Positions 34,085-42,739 of a stretch of DNA of 64,000 bases are shown piece by piece. The stretch lies in the NCBI GenBank assembly GCA_003169695.1, contig PNAS01000081.1, forward strand, positions 53,643 through 117,642. The letters run 5' to 3'. Numbering within the stretch: position 1 is the stretch's first letter; each line of letters opens with the position of its first letter. The notes below the pieces were generated by a model. It had not been told where the DNA came from. It worked only from the letters and a program-made list of their open reading frames with translations, and did not search any database. This DNA comes from Spartobacteria bacterium (GTDB taxonomy: Bacteria > Verrucomicrobiota > Verrucomicrobiia > Chthoniobacterales > UBA10450). The position numbers and the translations under genes were made by a program.

Positions 34085-34726
34085 ATGAGCTTCTCATCGC
34101 GCAGGCAGCAACTGCTGGATCAACATGTTGCGCATTTGCTCCAATGTCGGCGCTGTGCCCACATGCTGCCTCCACCGGTCTCCGGCGGTCCGATTCTCAG
34201 CAAGATCATGCTCGTCGGTCAGGCGCCCGGAGCGAGAGAGCCGGTGTTGGGCCAGCCGTTTGCCTGGACGGCGGGCCGCACTCTCTTCGGTTGGTTCGAG
34301 GAGTTTTGTCATCTGAGTGAAATGCAGGTGCGCTCTCAGATTTATTTCGCGGCAGTTTGCCGCTGTTTTCCCGGAAAAACCGCTGCGGGCGGGGACCGCG
34401 TTCCAGCCCCGGACGAAATCCAGAATTGTTCGATGTGGATGAATGATGAAATCGATCTTCTGCAACCGCGGCTCGTCATCCCGGTCGGCAAACTTGCAAT
34501 CGCGCAGTTTCTCGCTTTCGAGAAGCTCGACGAAGTCGTAGGCCGCTCATTCCGACTGCGTCGCAACCGACGGGCATTCGACCTGATCCCATTGCCGCAT
34601 CCATCCGGTGCGTCGCCCTGGCACCGCATACCACCGGGAATCGGATTGCTGCGCAGGGCGATGCGATTAATCGCTCGGCATCCCGCCGTGCAGAATCTCT
34701 GTGGTAAGAAGCCACGCGGGATCTAG
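34085..34726 (+). CDS. Uracil-DNA glycosylase superfamily protein
   Basis: 213 residues. Motif 1 is VGQAPGAREPVLGQPFAW (GxAPGxxE), followed by AGRTLFGWFE; motif 2 is PLPHPSGASPWHR (HPSG). These are the DNA uracil-binding loops of the UDG superfamily. CRRC (Cys21, Cys24), Cys92/94 and Cys115 could supply the four ligands of the [4Fe-4S] cluster known in families 4 and 5. The protein would remove uracil from DNA to begin base excision repair. The insert between motifs is shorter than in some family 4 enzymes, so the exact family is open. Confidence 0.85.
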   Translation: MSFSSRRQQLLDQHVAHLLQCRRCAHMLPPPVSGGPILSKIMLVGQAPGAREPVLGQPFAWTAGRTLFGWFEEFCHLSEMQVRSQIYFAAVCRCFPGKTAAGGDRVPAPDEIQNCSMWMNDEIDLLQPRLVIPVGKLAIAQFLAFEKLDEVVGRSFRLRRNRRAFDLIPLPHPSGASPWHRIPPGIGLLRRAMRLIARHPAVQNLCGKKPRGI

Positions 34727-34733
34727 ATCGGTT

Positions 34734-34801
34734 CGGCGGTCACAGACCGCCGCTACAGAAGAACTCTTCCATTGGACGTTGAACGTTGAACGTTCGACGT
34801 T
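34734..34801. repeat. Intergenic palindrome plus short tandem repeats
   Basis: CGGCGGTC-ACA-GACCGCCG (34734-34752) is a perfect 8-bp dyad, followed about 20 bp later by GTTGAAC-type tandem units (34776-34801: ACGTTGAACGTTGAACGTTC then GACGTT). Both look like dispersed intergenic repeats of a type common in Verrucomicrobiota genomes. The hairpin has no T run, so it is a poor terminator. Confidence 0.5.
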
Positions 34802-34815
34802 CTGCTCCGCTGCCA

Positions 34816-36621
34816 ATGACCACTCCGAAAATCCTCACCCGCGCCGATCTCCCCGACTCCGATAAATGGGATCTGACCCATCTTTTCAGCGGCTCGGATA
34901 AATGGATCGAGGACTGTGCCTGGATCCAACAAATTTATGGGAAACTTATTGAGTGGAAGGGTCATCTCGGCGAATCGGCCCATGCGCTTGCCGCTTGTCT
35001 GGAATTCGAAAAGTCGCTCGACTTAAGAATTGAGCGCGTTTACCACTACGCTTCGCTTCAACTCGCCGAGGACAACGCAAACCCCGAGTACCTCGCTCGC
35101 ATGGGGCAATTGCAAAATCTGCTCACGAAAATCAGCGAAGCCGCATCCTTTCTCGGCCCGGAAATCCAAGCGATTCCCGACGAAAAGTTCGCGCAATTTC
35201 TGGAGGACCCGGCGCTGGCCGCGTGGAAGACAGCGCTGAAGAAAATCCGCCGGTTGAAACCGCATGTCTTATCGGAGCAGGAAGAACGCCTGCTCGCGCT
35301 CGGGAGTTCCGCGCTCGATGGCTACGATGACATGTTTTCCCAATTGACTGACGTCGATATGAAATTCGGCGTGTTAACCGACGAGAAAGGGGAAGAGAAG
35401 CGGCTCACGCAAAGCTCTTACAGCTCATTTCTGGTGAAGCGGGATCATGCGTTGCGTAAGCGGGCGTTTCACCAGTTTCACGAGGAATTTCAAGATCACC
35501 AGTTCACACTCGCTTCGTCGCTCGCCTACTCGGTGAAGGCTGATGTCTTCCGCGCCCGAGCGCGAAACTACCCGTCTGCGCTCGAAGCCTCTCTATTCCG
35601 CGATGACGTTCCCATGGCGGTTTATGACGGACTGATCTCCGCGGTTCGGAAGAATCTTGCACCGCTCTTTCGTTATTACGAATTGCGGCGGCACGTTCTG
35701 GGATTGGCTGAGCTACACCATTACGATACCTATGTCCCGCTCGTTCTCGAGATCGATTCACACGTCACCTTCGACGAGGCGATCGAACAGATTCTCGCCG
35801 CCTTCGAGCCACTCGGCCCGGAATACACCGCGACGCTGAGCGAAGGTTTGCGTGGGCGCTGGTGCGATCGTTACGAGACGAAAGGGAAACGCAGCGGCGC
35901 TTTCTCCTCCGGCAGCTTCGGCGCGCCGCCCTACATCTTGATGAATTACAAGAGCGACGTCTTTTCCGATGTCTACACGCTTGCCCACGAAGCCGGGCAT
36001 TCGATGCACACCTGGTTCGCGCAAAGATCGCAAACCTTTCAGGATTACGATTACCCGATTTTCCTGGCCGAAGTCGCATCCACGTTTAACGAGGAACTGC
36101 TCACACATCATCTTCTGGAGAAGACCGAAGACAAGAAGACGCGCGCCTATATCATCAACCGGCAGATCGATGACATCCGCGGCACACTTTTCCGGCAAAC
36201 AATGTTCGCCGAGTTTGAGAAGCTCATCCACGCGATTGAAGAACGCGGGGACGCCCTGACACTAGATGTCTTCAAATCAGAATATCGCACGCTGCTCCAG
36301 GCCTATTTCCGAGAAGGCGTCGTACTCGACCCACAGCTCGATCTGGAGTGTTTGCGCATCCCGCACTTCTACAACGCGTTCTACGTCTATAAATATGCCA
36401 CCGGGATTTCCGCTGCCTTTGCCCTCTCCGAACGCATTCTTGCGAAAGAAGCAGGCAGCGTGGAAAGCTATCTCAACCTCCTGAAATCGGGCGGTTCCAA
36501 ATTTCCTCTCGAAACCTTAAAGGCTGCCGGGGTCGACATGACAACCTCGGCGCCCATTGAGAGCACCCTGCGCCTTTTTGAGCGACGGCTGGCCGAGCTC
36601 GAAGCCCTTTTGGTGAGATAA
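34816..36621 (+). CDS. pepF: Oligoendopeptidase F family metallopeptidase (M3)
   Basis: 601 residues from ATG 34816 (MTTPKILTRADLPDSDKWDL), preferred over a TTG at 34786 inside a repeat. The zinc site LAHEAGHSMH has His391, Glu392 and His395, with the third ligand Glu in LAEVASTFNEELL. N-terminal helices (WDLTHLFSGSDKWIED) and the FRDDVPMAVYDGLISAV segment match the PepF family, which trims peptides of about 7-17 residues in the cytoplasm. Length is normal. It has no signal peptide. Confidence 0.95.
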   Translation: MTTPKILTRADLPDSDKWDLTHLFSGSDKWIEDCAWIQQIYGKLIEWKGHLGESAHALAACLEFEKSLDLRIERVYHYASLQLAEDNANPEYLARMGQLQNLLTKISEAASFLGPEIQAIPDEKFAQFLEDPALAAWKTALKKIRRLKPHVLSEQEERLLALGSSALDGYDDMFSQLTDVDMKFGVLTDEKGEEKRLTQSSYSSFLVKRDHALRKRAFHQFHEEFQDHQFTLASSLAYSVKADVFRARARNYPSALEASLFRDDVPMAVYDGLISAVRKNLAPLFRYYELRRHVLGLAELHHYDTYVPLVLEIDSHVTFDEAIEQILAAFEPLGPEYTATLSEGLRGRWCDRYETKGKRSGAFSSGSFGAPPYILMNYKSDVFSDVYTLAHEAGHSMHTWFAQRSQTFQDYDYPIFLAEVASTFNEELLTHHLLEKTEDKKTRAYIINRQIDDIRGTLFRQTMFAEFEKLIHAIEERGDALTLDVFKSEYRTLLQAYFREGVVLDPQLDLECLRIPHFYNAFYVYKYATGISAAFALSERILAKEAGSVESYLNLLKSGGSKFPLETLKAAGVDMTTSAPIESTLRLFERRLAELEALLVR

Positions 36622-36681
36622 ACGCCCGATTCGGAGGCTTGAAATTCAGCGGTGGGCGCGGTATTTGCTAAATAAGGAACT

Positions 36682-37149
36682 GTGCAGTTTGAATGGCAGT
36701 TGCAGGCCGCCTGCGGCTACGCAGAGCTGGGCATGACGCGGGAATCGCTCGCAGAGCTCGACGCGATTTCGGCGCGCTTTCAAAATCGCCCGGAGGTGCT
36801 TCAGCTTCGGCTTCATCATCTCATGCGAAAGAAGAAGTGGACCCTCGCCCTTCGCGTCAGCCAGAAGCTCTGCCGCGTGGCCCCCGATGCCGGCGCCGGC
36901 TTTCTCCACGCCGGGTTCTGCCTGCATCAGCTCGGCAAAACTGCCGAGGCAAAACATCTCTTGGTTACCGGCCCGGTCGCGCTGCTAACGGAGCCCATTT
37001 ATTATTACAACATGGGCTGCTACGAAGCGCTTCTGGGCAATGTCCGCGACGCTCAGACGAACCTGCAAATCAGCTTCAAGATGGATAGCTCTTTCCGCGA
37101 TCTGGCGAAAAAGGATCCGGACCTCAAAGCGCTCCACGCGGTCATCTGA
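36682..37149 (+). CDS. TPR-type cytoplasmic protein
   Basis: 155 residues from a GTG at 36682. Helix pairs ACGYAELGMTRESLAELDAI, FLHAGFCLHQLGKTAEAKHL and NMGCYEALLGNVRDAQTNLQ are tetratricopeptide repeats. There is no signal peptide. The role is probably protein binding; the partner is unknown. AAGGA is close to the start (aataaggaactGTG), which supports translation here. Confidence 0.7.
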   Translation: MQFEWQLQAACGYAELGMTRESLAELDAISARFQNRPEVLQLRLHHLMRKKKWTLALRVSQKLCRVAPDAGAGFLHAGFCLHQLGKTAEAKHLLVTGPVALLTEPIYYYNMGCYEALLGNVRDAQTNLQISFKMDSSFRDLAKKDPDLKALHAVI

Positions 37150-37215
37150 TTTGAACAGACGGGTTCTGTCCCGTTCGTAGATTCTCGGGACGCCACCGAG
37201 GGCGTCGCTCCAGGC
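37150..37215. repeat. Intergenic dyad sequence
   Basis: GACGCC-ACCGAG-GGCGTC (37189-37206) forms a 6-bp stem within a stretch that also contains ACAG...CTGT. It looks like a short dispersed intergenic repeat or a weak hairpin between the TPR gene and the hydrolase gene. Confidence 0.35.
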
Positions 37216-37256
37216 GGAGATGATGACAAAAGATCGCCTGCTGTTACGCTCGCGCC

Positions 37257-38405
37257 GTGTCCATACAACTTGCCGCAAAACAACTTCGCGACCGGGTTGC
37301 TCCACTTTTCGAGAAAAACTTCACGCACTTGGGCGAACTCGGCGCGGCAGCATCCGTTTGGCAGAATGGAAAATCGGTCCTGGAACTGCAGGGCGGATTT
37401 CGCGACGCGAAACGCGAGAGGCATTGGACCACCGATACAATCGTATTGTTTTGGTCAGCGACGAAAGGCTTGGGCAGCGCATGTTTGCTGCATCTTTTGC
37501 ACGAGCGCGGGATCGAACTAACACGCCGCGTCGCCGAGCTCTGGCCGGAGTTTGCACAGAGTGGCAAAAGTGAAATCACCCTCGCTCAATTGCTTTCGCA
37601 TCAAGGCGGCTTGTGCGCCCTCGATAACGCGGTCGATGTGACAGATTATCCCGCCGTCATCGCCGCGCTGGAAAAGCAGGCTCCGCTTTGGCCACCGGGA
37701 ACAGCGCACGGTTATCATGCGCGCACCTTCGGATTCCTTCTCGATGAGCTGGTGCGCCGCATCGCGGGAATCACCACGAGTGAATATTGGAGGAAAACAT
37801 TCGCCGATCCGCTCAATCTCGATATCTGGATCGGTTTGCCGGACTCGGAACAAAACCGCGTAGCTACAATCTACGCGGCGAAGGCGGACGGTCCGGTGGT
37901 TCCGGCGGAATTTTACCGAGACCTCGCCACGCCCGGAACGCTCGCGCGGAAAACTTTCACCTCTCCGCGTGGACTGCATGCCGTAAGCGCCATGAACAGC
38001 AAAGAAAACCGCGCGATGCCGATTGTTTCATTTGTCGGAATCGGCAGCACCGCATCGCTGGCAAAGTTCTACGCGATGCTGGCGAATGGCGGAGAACTCA
38101 ACGGTTTTCGATTCTTCGCAGAGGAAACGATCGCGCAAATGTCCACCACCCTTGTGTCTGGCATTGATCGTGTTTTCCAAATCTCCACTGCGTTTTCCGC
38201 CGGGTTCATGAAAGATCCGCCGGACTCAGCGCGACGAATTTTCGGTCCGTCTCCTCTCGCCTTCGGGCATCCGGGCGCGGGGGGCAGTCATGCCTTCGCC
38301 GATCCTGAGCACAGCATCTCGTTCGCATATGTCATGAATCAAATGGAGCAATCGCTCCTGCCTAACGAGAAATCGCTCCGGCTGGTAGAAGCGATCTATC
38401 GTTGA
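37257..38405 (+). CDS. Serine hydrolase, class C beta-lactamase/esterase family
   Basis: 382 residues from GTG 37257. The S-x-x-K catalytic tetrad is LFWSATKGLGS (Ser67, Lys70); the second motif is HGYHARTFGF (Tyr153 in a Y-x-x position typical of the EstB-like group), and HPGAGGSHAFADPE is the third box. No signal peptide is visible, so it is a cytoplasmic esterase or transpeptidase-like hydrolase rather than a periplasmic beta-lactamase. The last 10 bp overlap the stop of the convergent methyltransferase gene. Confidence 0.9.
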   Translation: MSIQLAAKQLRDRVAPLFEKNFTHLGELGAAASVWQNGKSVLELQGGFRDAKRERHWTTDTIVLFWSATKGLGSACLLHLLHERGIELTRRVAELWPEFAQSGKSEITLAQLLSHQGGLCALDNAVDVTDYPAVIAALEKQAPLWPPGTAHGYHARTFGFLLDELVRRIAGITTSEYWRKTFADPLNLDIWIGLPDSEQNRVATIYAAKADGPVVPAEFYRDLATPGTLARKTFTSPRGLHAVSAMNSKENRAMPIVSFVGIGSTASLAKFYAMLANGGELNGFRFFAEETIAQMSTTLVSGIDRVFQISTAFSAGFMKDPPDSARRIFGPSPLAFGHPGAGGSHAFADPEHSISFAYVMNQMEQSLLPNEKSLRLVEAIYR

Positions 38406-39340
38406 TCTTCTTGCCCTCGAAAAACCGCGACGACGTGATCGCGCGTGCAGGTGTAGGTGGGCGCGGAAGTCCAGATTCGGGCTCGGCGAATTTTCGGCAG
38501 CAGCGACAGCAGTGTCCGCGCAAGGAATGTCCGTCGCCGGAATTGCCAGTAGACGAAATCATGCAGCCATAGCACCACCTTCTCGCGTGCTGACAGGTCG
38601 TAGTGGCACATTTTCGTCAGGCCTTCGCTGGAGAGACCGAGGGCGGCGGCGAGATGTCGTGCGTGGCGCTCAGTAAACATGCAAAGGTGTTCCAGCGTAC
38701 GAAAATACCAGAATTGAGCCGGATCACGCCGGCACGCGGTGGCATCTCCGTTTCCCGTGGCGATCACCAATAGCGCAGCCGCTGATGCGTGCTGCATAAG
38801 CTGCCGCAAACGCACGAGTGGCTTTCGCAAATGTTCGAAAACATCGACCAGGACGATGGCATCAAATTTCACGGACAGAGTACTGCCGAGGTCGCCCGGC
38901 TCAATCATTCTCAACCCCCGAATCGACGCTTCTCTTGCAGCAACGGAATTCACTTCGGAGCCGTAGCATTCGTAATCGTGGCACAGATTGCTGAGGAGCC
39001 GGCCCGAACTGCATCCATAATCTAAAATGCGGCTGCCAGGCGGAAGTGATTTGAGGACCGAAAGCACTACCCGTTCGATGGGATGGTAGTGGCTCGCTTC
39101 CCATTTTTGAAACGAAACCAGAGCGTAATAATCAGCGAGAGTATCGTCGGAAAGCGTCGGCGTCCGGTAAAGCAACCCACAATTCAGACATTCACGGACA
39201 AAGTAACGTGCCTGGTGGAGCTTCCGCCCCGCGACCTCCGTAAAAAAACCGGGCGCTTCGGGTCCTGTCGATTTGAACTCCGCCGAATCACAGCCGGGAC
39301 AGCTCGGGACGGCGACGTTTTCACCTACGCTGTCTGGCAT
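38396..39340 (-). CDS. Class I SAM-dependent methyltransferase with N-terminal zinc ribbon
   Basis: 314 residues from ATG 39340 (MPDSVGENVAVPSCPGCDSA). Cys pairs CPGC and CLNC near residues 14-55 make a zinc ribbon, followed by SRILDYGCSSGRLLSNL (SAM motif I) and FDAIVLVDVFEHLRKP (motif II), as in Methyltransf_23 enzymes of polysaccharide clusters. The C-terminal third, rich in Trp and Arg, is probably substrate-binding. The start overlaps the end of the FkbM gene by 16 bp, so the two are coupled. Confidence 0.88.
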   Translation of the reverse strand: MPDSVGENVAVPSCPGCDSAEFKSTGPEAPGFFTEVAGRKLHQARYFVRECLNCGLLYRTPTLSDDTLADYYALVSFQKWEASHYHPIERVVLSVLKSLPPGSRILDYGCSSGRLLSNLCHDYECYGSEVNSVAAREASIRGLRMIEPGDLGSTLSVKFDAIVLVDVFEHLRKPLVRLRQLMQHASAAALLVIATGNGDATACRRDPAQFWYFRTLEHLCMFTERHARHLAAALGLSSEGLTKMCHYDLSAREKVVLWLHDFVYWQFRRRTFLARTLLSLLPKIRRARIWTSAPTYTCTRDHVVAVFRGQEDQR

Positions 39341-40079
39341 CGGAACAAGGCGTCGCGCCAAAGAACGTCTCCCGCCAGAGAGCGGTGAATCGCGTACAAA
39401 CCCACCAGTTGGTAACCGAAGCCAGTCAGGAAACCATAGACCTCATGAAAATACGCCTTGCCGGAGTAAAGCGGTGCGAACAACATCTCCACCACAATGA
39501 AAGAGATGCGATGCTCCGCAAGATGTTTGCGGGCGCCTTGTAGAATGCGGAGATCATAGGCTTGACTGTCGATTTTTAAGAAATCAATGCGAGGGATGGC
39601 TCGTTCGCCGCAGAATTCATCGAGCGTTGTGATCGCCACCGTGGATTGGCCGTCGGAACTGCATATGATGCCGGCTGGAATACGTGCGCTTCCAGAACGT
39701 TTGGGAGCAGCGAATTTGTTACGCTCTCCCCAATTTCGTAAAGCGTCGCTTCGCCTTTGTGATCACCGAACGCGATCCGCTCGATACAAACCCTGAGGTC
39801 GCCGCTGAGTTCTTGATGGAGTGTGCGAAAGGCCGCTTCGCAAGGTTCGAAACAATTGATTCTTGCTTCGGGGAAGACGCGTCGCAGTTCACAGGCCGTC
39901 TGACCCTCATTCGCACCTACATGGAAGCCGAGACGCGGGATAGTCGTCGCAAGCTCGCGGAGGTCGACGAAGGGATTCTTGCTAAACGGAGAAGTTTGGA
40001 CAGATCGCATCCGAGTGATCTGGCGACGCGTAGAAGGAGAGCTTTTGTGTGCCGCAGAAAATTCATGTCTTTCAATCAC
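39325..40079 (-). pseudogene. FkbM family methyltransferase, one frameshift
   Basis: Frame 1 from 40079 reads LGFHVGANEGQTACELRRVF and RINCFEPCEAAFRTL and reaches NVLEAHVFQPA. At about 39670-39680 the protein continues in another frame as GIICSSDGQSTVAITTLDEF, then IDFLKIDSQAYDLRILQGAR and SFIVVEMLFAPLYSGKAY to the stop at 39325. Together these give the SAM motif, the TLDEFC and the FLKIDxQGxExxxLxGA block of FkbM-type O-methyltransferases. One base is gained or lost near a CCGGC. If this is a sequencing error the gene is intact; if not, it is newly dead. The start may be at an internal Met (MRSVQTSPFS). Confidence 0.8.
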
Positions 40080-40139
40080 CGATGATTGTGACCATTACCT
40101 TTCGGCGATGCCTCGCCTGCCGGTGTTCGAACAGAAAAA

Positions 40140-40535
40140 TTCCCTGCCACGTTCCCAGCTGCCGGTTGGACTCACAGCGGGAATACCGGTTTCACCGTCG
40201 TGAACACTTTCTCTGCCCATAGTGGAACGTGGAGCGCACGGTTAGGGCCAGTCGGCTCAGATGGATTTCTTTCCCAAACTCTAACCACTACGGCTGGAAG
40301 CCCTATACAACTTTAGCTTCTGGCTCTCCAACAGGGGGTCCGCCCAACGACTTTCAGCCTCATTTAATGGCGTCACAGTATACTCCGTGCACCGATGCCC
40401 CAGCGTTCGGTTACACTCAGTTCACACTCACAGGGCTTCTCGCGACCAGTAAGTCAACAATGCTGCAATTTAGCTTCCGCCAAGACCCCCGCTTTTGGCG
40501 TCTGATGACATCTCCGTCTCACGTTCCGCCGCGGC
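40140..40535 (+). pseudogene. PEP-CTERM-style surface protein remnant
   Basis: Three plus-strand frames combine to one protein: GWTHSGNTGFTVVNTFSAH, SGTWSARLGPVGSDGFLSQT and LTTTAGSPIQL in one; NFSFWLSN and SASFNGVTVYSV in a second; DAPAFGYTQFTLTGLLAT and TMLQFSFRQDPRFWRL in the third. The consensus SGNTG...SG...GP.GS.G.L.QTL.T..G..Y.FSFWL...G...DF.A.FNG......D.P.FGYTQ.T.T is that of secreted, often PEP-CTERM-anchored proteins. The signal peptide and C-terminal anchor are missing. At least two frameshifts show decay. Confidence 0.75.
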
Positions 40536-40615
40536 ACCGAGTCGACGGAGTTAGCTGCCTCACACTGGAACTAACGTAGGGAACCTTCCGCACGCTCGCC
40601 CTCAGTGTTAGCGCA

Positions 40616-41071
40616 TTACTGCACTTTAACTTGGATGGCTTTTGATTTTGCTTTCGCTGTTATTGGGAGGTGCACTTTCAGCACTCCGTCGCGGAAGTCC
40701 GCCGTCACTTTCGAGCCATTGGCATCTTCAGGCAGCGTGAAGCTGCGTCGGAAATTGCCATAGGATCGCTCGCTGCGATGGAATTTTCTTTTCGGATCTT
40801 CCTTTTCGCTTTTGCGTTCTCCGGAAACGCAAAGGATGCCGTCTTCGACTGTCACGCTAACGTCCTCCTTCTTCATTTCAGGCAAGTCAGCTTTGAGTAG
40901 GTACCCGTGATCATCCTGACTGATATCAACCTCCGGTGACCAATCTGCGACCGTCAGGCTATGGGGTCCGCCATTACCCATCCTGTTCGGAAATTCGCCC
41001 AGGAACAGATTGAAGCGATTTTGCGCTAGCTCCATCTCTCTAAGCTGATTCCGTGTTATTAATGTATTCAT
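40616..41071 (-). CDS. Small heat shock protein, Hsp20/alpha-crystallin family
   Basis: 151 residues. The alpha-crystallin domain runs from WSPEVDISQDDHGYLLKADL through VTVEDGILCVSGERKSEKE to GNFRRSFTLPEDANGSKVTA and FRDGVLKVHLPI; the last block holds the GVL strand that packs in dimer grooves. The C-terminal I-x-V-like tail is AIQVKVQ. Such proteins hold unfolding proteins for refolding by DnaK. AAAGG precedes the ATG with good spacing. Confidence 0.95.
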   Translation of the reverse strand: MNTLITRNQLREMELAQNRFNLFLGEFPNRMGNGGPHSLTVADWSPEVDISQDDHGYLLKADLPEMKKEDVSVTVEDGILCVSGERKSEKEDPKRKFHRSERSYGNFRRSFTLPEDANGSKVTADFRDGVLKVHLPITAKAKSKAIQVKVQ

Positions 41072-41145
41072 ATTTTACCTTTCTGGATTGAATTAAAGTC
41101 ATGTCGGTGCATGGCGCTCACCGTTTATTGTCAGAGTCGACCCTT

Positions 41146-41400
41146 ATCTTGTGCACGTGGAGAGCGCACTGGAAGGCGACTGTGAGCTGGTCTTCTGGCA
41201 GAGAATCCAAGTCGGGCACATCAAGAAGTTCGATAACAGGCTGAGAATTGAGATGCTGCGAGCGCAAAAGCCGACCCGTGTTCAAGACTCCCGGCCGCGG
41301 CGCGGAGATCAACGTCAACGCTCCAGGCTCGCAGATGCTCGTCATCGACGCCGATAAAGAACCCGGCCTTGGCGAGCATCAGCCCTTCGAAGCACACGCA
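41146..41400 (+). pseudogene. Unidentified remnant read in two frames
   Basis: Frame one reads DPYLVHVESALEGDCELVFW and HIKKFDNRLRIEMLRAQKP; then at about 41270 another frame continues as FKTPGRGAEINVNAPGSQML and VIDADKEPGL. The join is smooth enough to look like one former protein with a frameshift. I do not recognise the family. The charged, helical first half suggests a DNA- or phage-related protein, but this is only a guess. No start or stop can be assigned with confidence. Confidence 0.4.
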
Positions 41401-41603
41401 GGGAGTTGTCCAAAATTGGGCGACGCTGGCGCGCCGTTTGTTAGATGTTCTGAGAGCGGCAGCGTTGCTCGCGCCGCGCAGTCGCGGTTTTTTTTTGGAT
41501 GATCCGTTCCTACAAAACCGTCGCAAAATTTGAACAGGGAAACCCAATGCACGGTTAACGCTCGTTGCGCCAGCGACCTACCCTTGTCGCAGCGAAAGAC
41601 CCT

Positions 41604-42017
41604 ATGAAAACAATTCATTCACTTGAACTCGAAGGCAGGATCGAAGCGAACGAACCCATTGAAATCCTTGACTTGCGTGAACGCTGTCAATTCGAGAAGC
41701 GCTATATGCCAGGTGCCCATTCGACCCTTTTCAACGAATTTGACGCTAAAACGTTCGTGCATTCGCGCGAACTCCCGTTGCCCGAACCGCTCTACTTGAT
41801 TTTGGAAAGAGGAAAGCATGCCCAAATTGCCGCAGAAAACATGGAGTTGCGCGGACTGGACAACCTCATCGTTGTAGAAGGTGGAATGCAGGGTTGGGAG
41901 CACAACGGCCTGCACGTTGATCGGAGCCGCAATGTTAGGACTTGGATAACCGAGCATCGGAAAAGGTTGGTCGATATGGGCATGACCACGGAAACGTGCA
42001 ACACCGGCGCGCTGTAA
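41604..42017 (+). CDS. Rhodanese-like domain protein lacking the catalytic cysteine
   Basis: 137 residues from ATG 41604. Typical rhodanese features are EILDLRERCQFEKRYMPGAH (the domain's first strand and GHxPGA), and LIVVEGGMQGWEHNGL near the end. The active-site loop, normally Cys-x(4)-Arg/Lys (CxxGxR), here reads LILERGKHAQIAAE, with no Cys. Inactive rhodaneses are often regulatory or binding domains. The gene is 13 bp after a leader region and close to a response-regulator gene, so it may act in a regulatory pair. Confidence 0.8.
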   Translation: MKTIHSLELEGRIEANEPIEILDLRERCQFEKRYMPGAHSTLFNEFDAKTFVHSRELPLPEPLYLILERGKHAQIAAENMELRGLDNLIVVEGGMQGWEHNGLHVDRSRNVRTWITEHRKRLVDMGMTTETCNTGAL

Positions 42018-42145
42018 GTAGCGCGGGCAATCTTCCGGTCGGATCCGGTATAAGCTCCAGCCGTCATTCGGAGGTCGGATCGGCGTGCGACTCAGTTTCT
42101 CATAGATTTATCCGAAGTGCCGGAGCGGCGCCAAGAACAGCCCAT

Positions 42146-42685
42146 TTGTTGCGCAAGATCGGCATCCTTACAGCGCAACTTGGCGGGCGCAATTTTTGCG
42201 CTGGAAATGACAATCGCGGCGAAGTGGCAGCGGGCGACTCAAATTCGATTATTGCCGAGGCCGCGGTGCGCAGCGGCTGCAACGTGTGCCATGTCACTGA
42301 CAGCCGGCGCGTTTTCGAATTTCTTCGAGCCGACCTATACAAGACTGATCTCGCCATTATCGATGTCGATCCGGGCATACATAGCATGTCGATCTTGGAG
42401 GCAATCGCAGCGTGTGATTCCGCGCCACCAATTATCGTCGTTACCGGTTTCGAGGAATCGGAAATGACGCCGATTGCTCACCGGCACGGAGCGGCAGCAT
42501 GCATTGCCAAGCCGTTTACCGCAGTCGAACTCGTCGCGCTCATCGAGGAAGTTTGTCCTATGGCCGAGCCGTCAATTTCGTGCACATGCGACCTGTGGGG
42601 TCATCCCTACCGCAGCCGTAAACAAATAATGCGCAATGCGCGGCCGGTTGCAAAAGGCGGGCGCTCGGTACTTGCACTGCATTAA
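42146..42685 (+). CDS. Response regulator receiver-like protein
   Basis: The start is uncertain; TTG 42146 or a later GTG are possible, and the frame is open back to 41942. The protein reads VCHVTDSRRVFEFLRADL, TDLAIIDVDPGIHSMSILEA (the phosphoacceptor Asp in IIDVD), PPIIVVTGFEESEM (the Thr) and HGAAACIAKPFTAVELVALI (the Lys). This is a receiver domain of about 120 residues with a short C-terminal tail (CTCDLWGHPYRSRK). There is no output domain. It may receive phosphate from a kinase elsewhere. Confidence 0.75.
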   Translation: MLRKIGILTAQLGGRNFCAGNDNRGEVAAGDSNSIIAEAAVRSGCNVCHVTDSRRVFEFLRADLYKTDLAIIDVDPGIHSMSILEAIAACDSAPPIIVVTGFEESEMTPIAHRHGAAACIAKPFTAVELVALIEEVCPMAEPSISCTCDLWGHPYRSRKQIMRNARPVAKGGRSVLALH

Positions 42686-42739
42686 GCGCAGTTTGTTCCG
42701 GATGAGCGGCGATGTTGGACTGATGAGGATTTAATAAGG

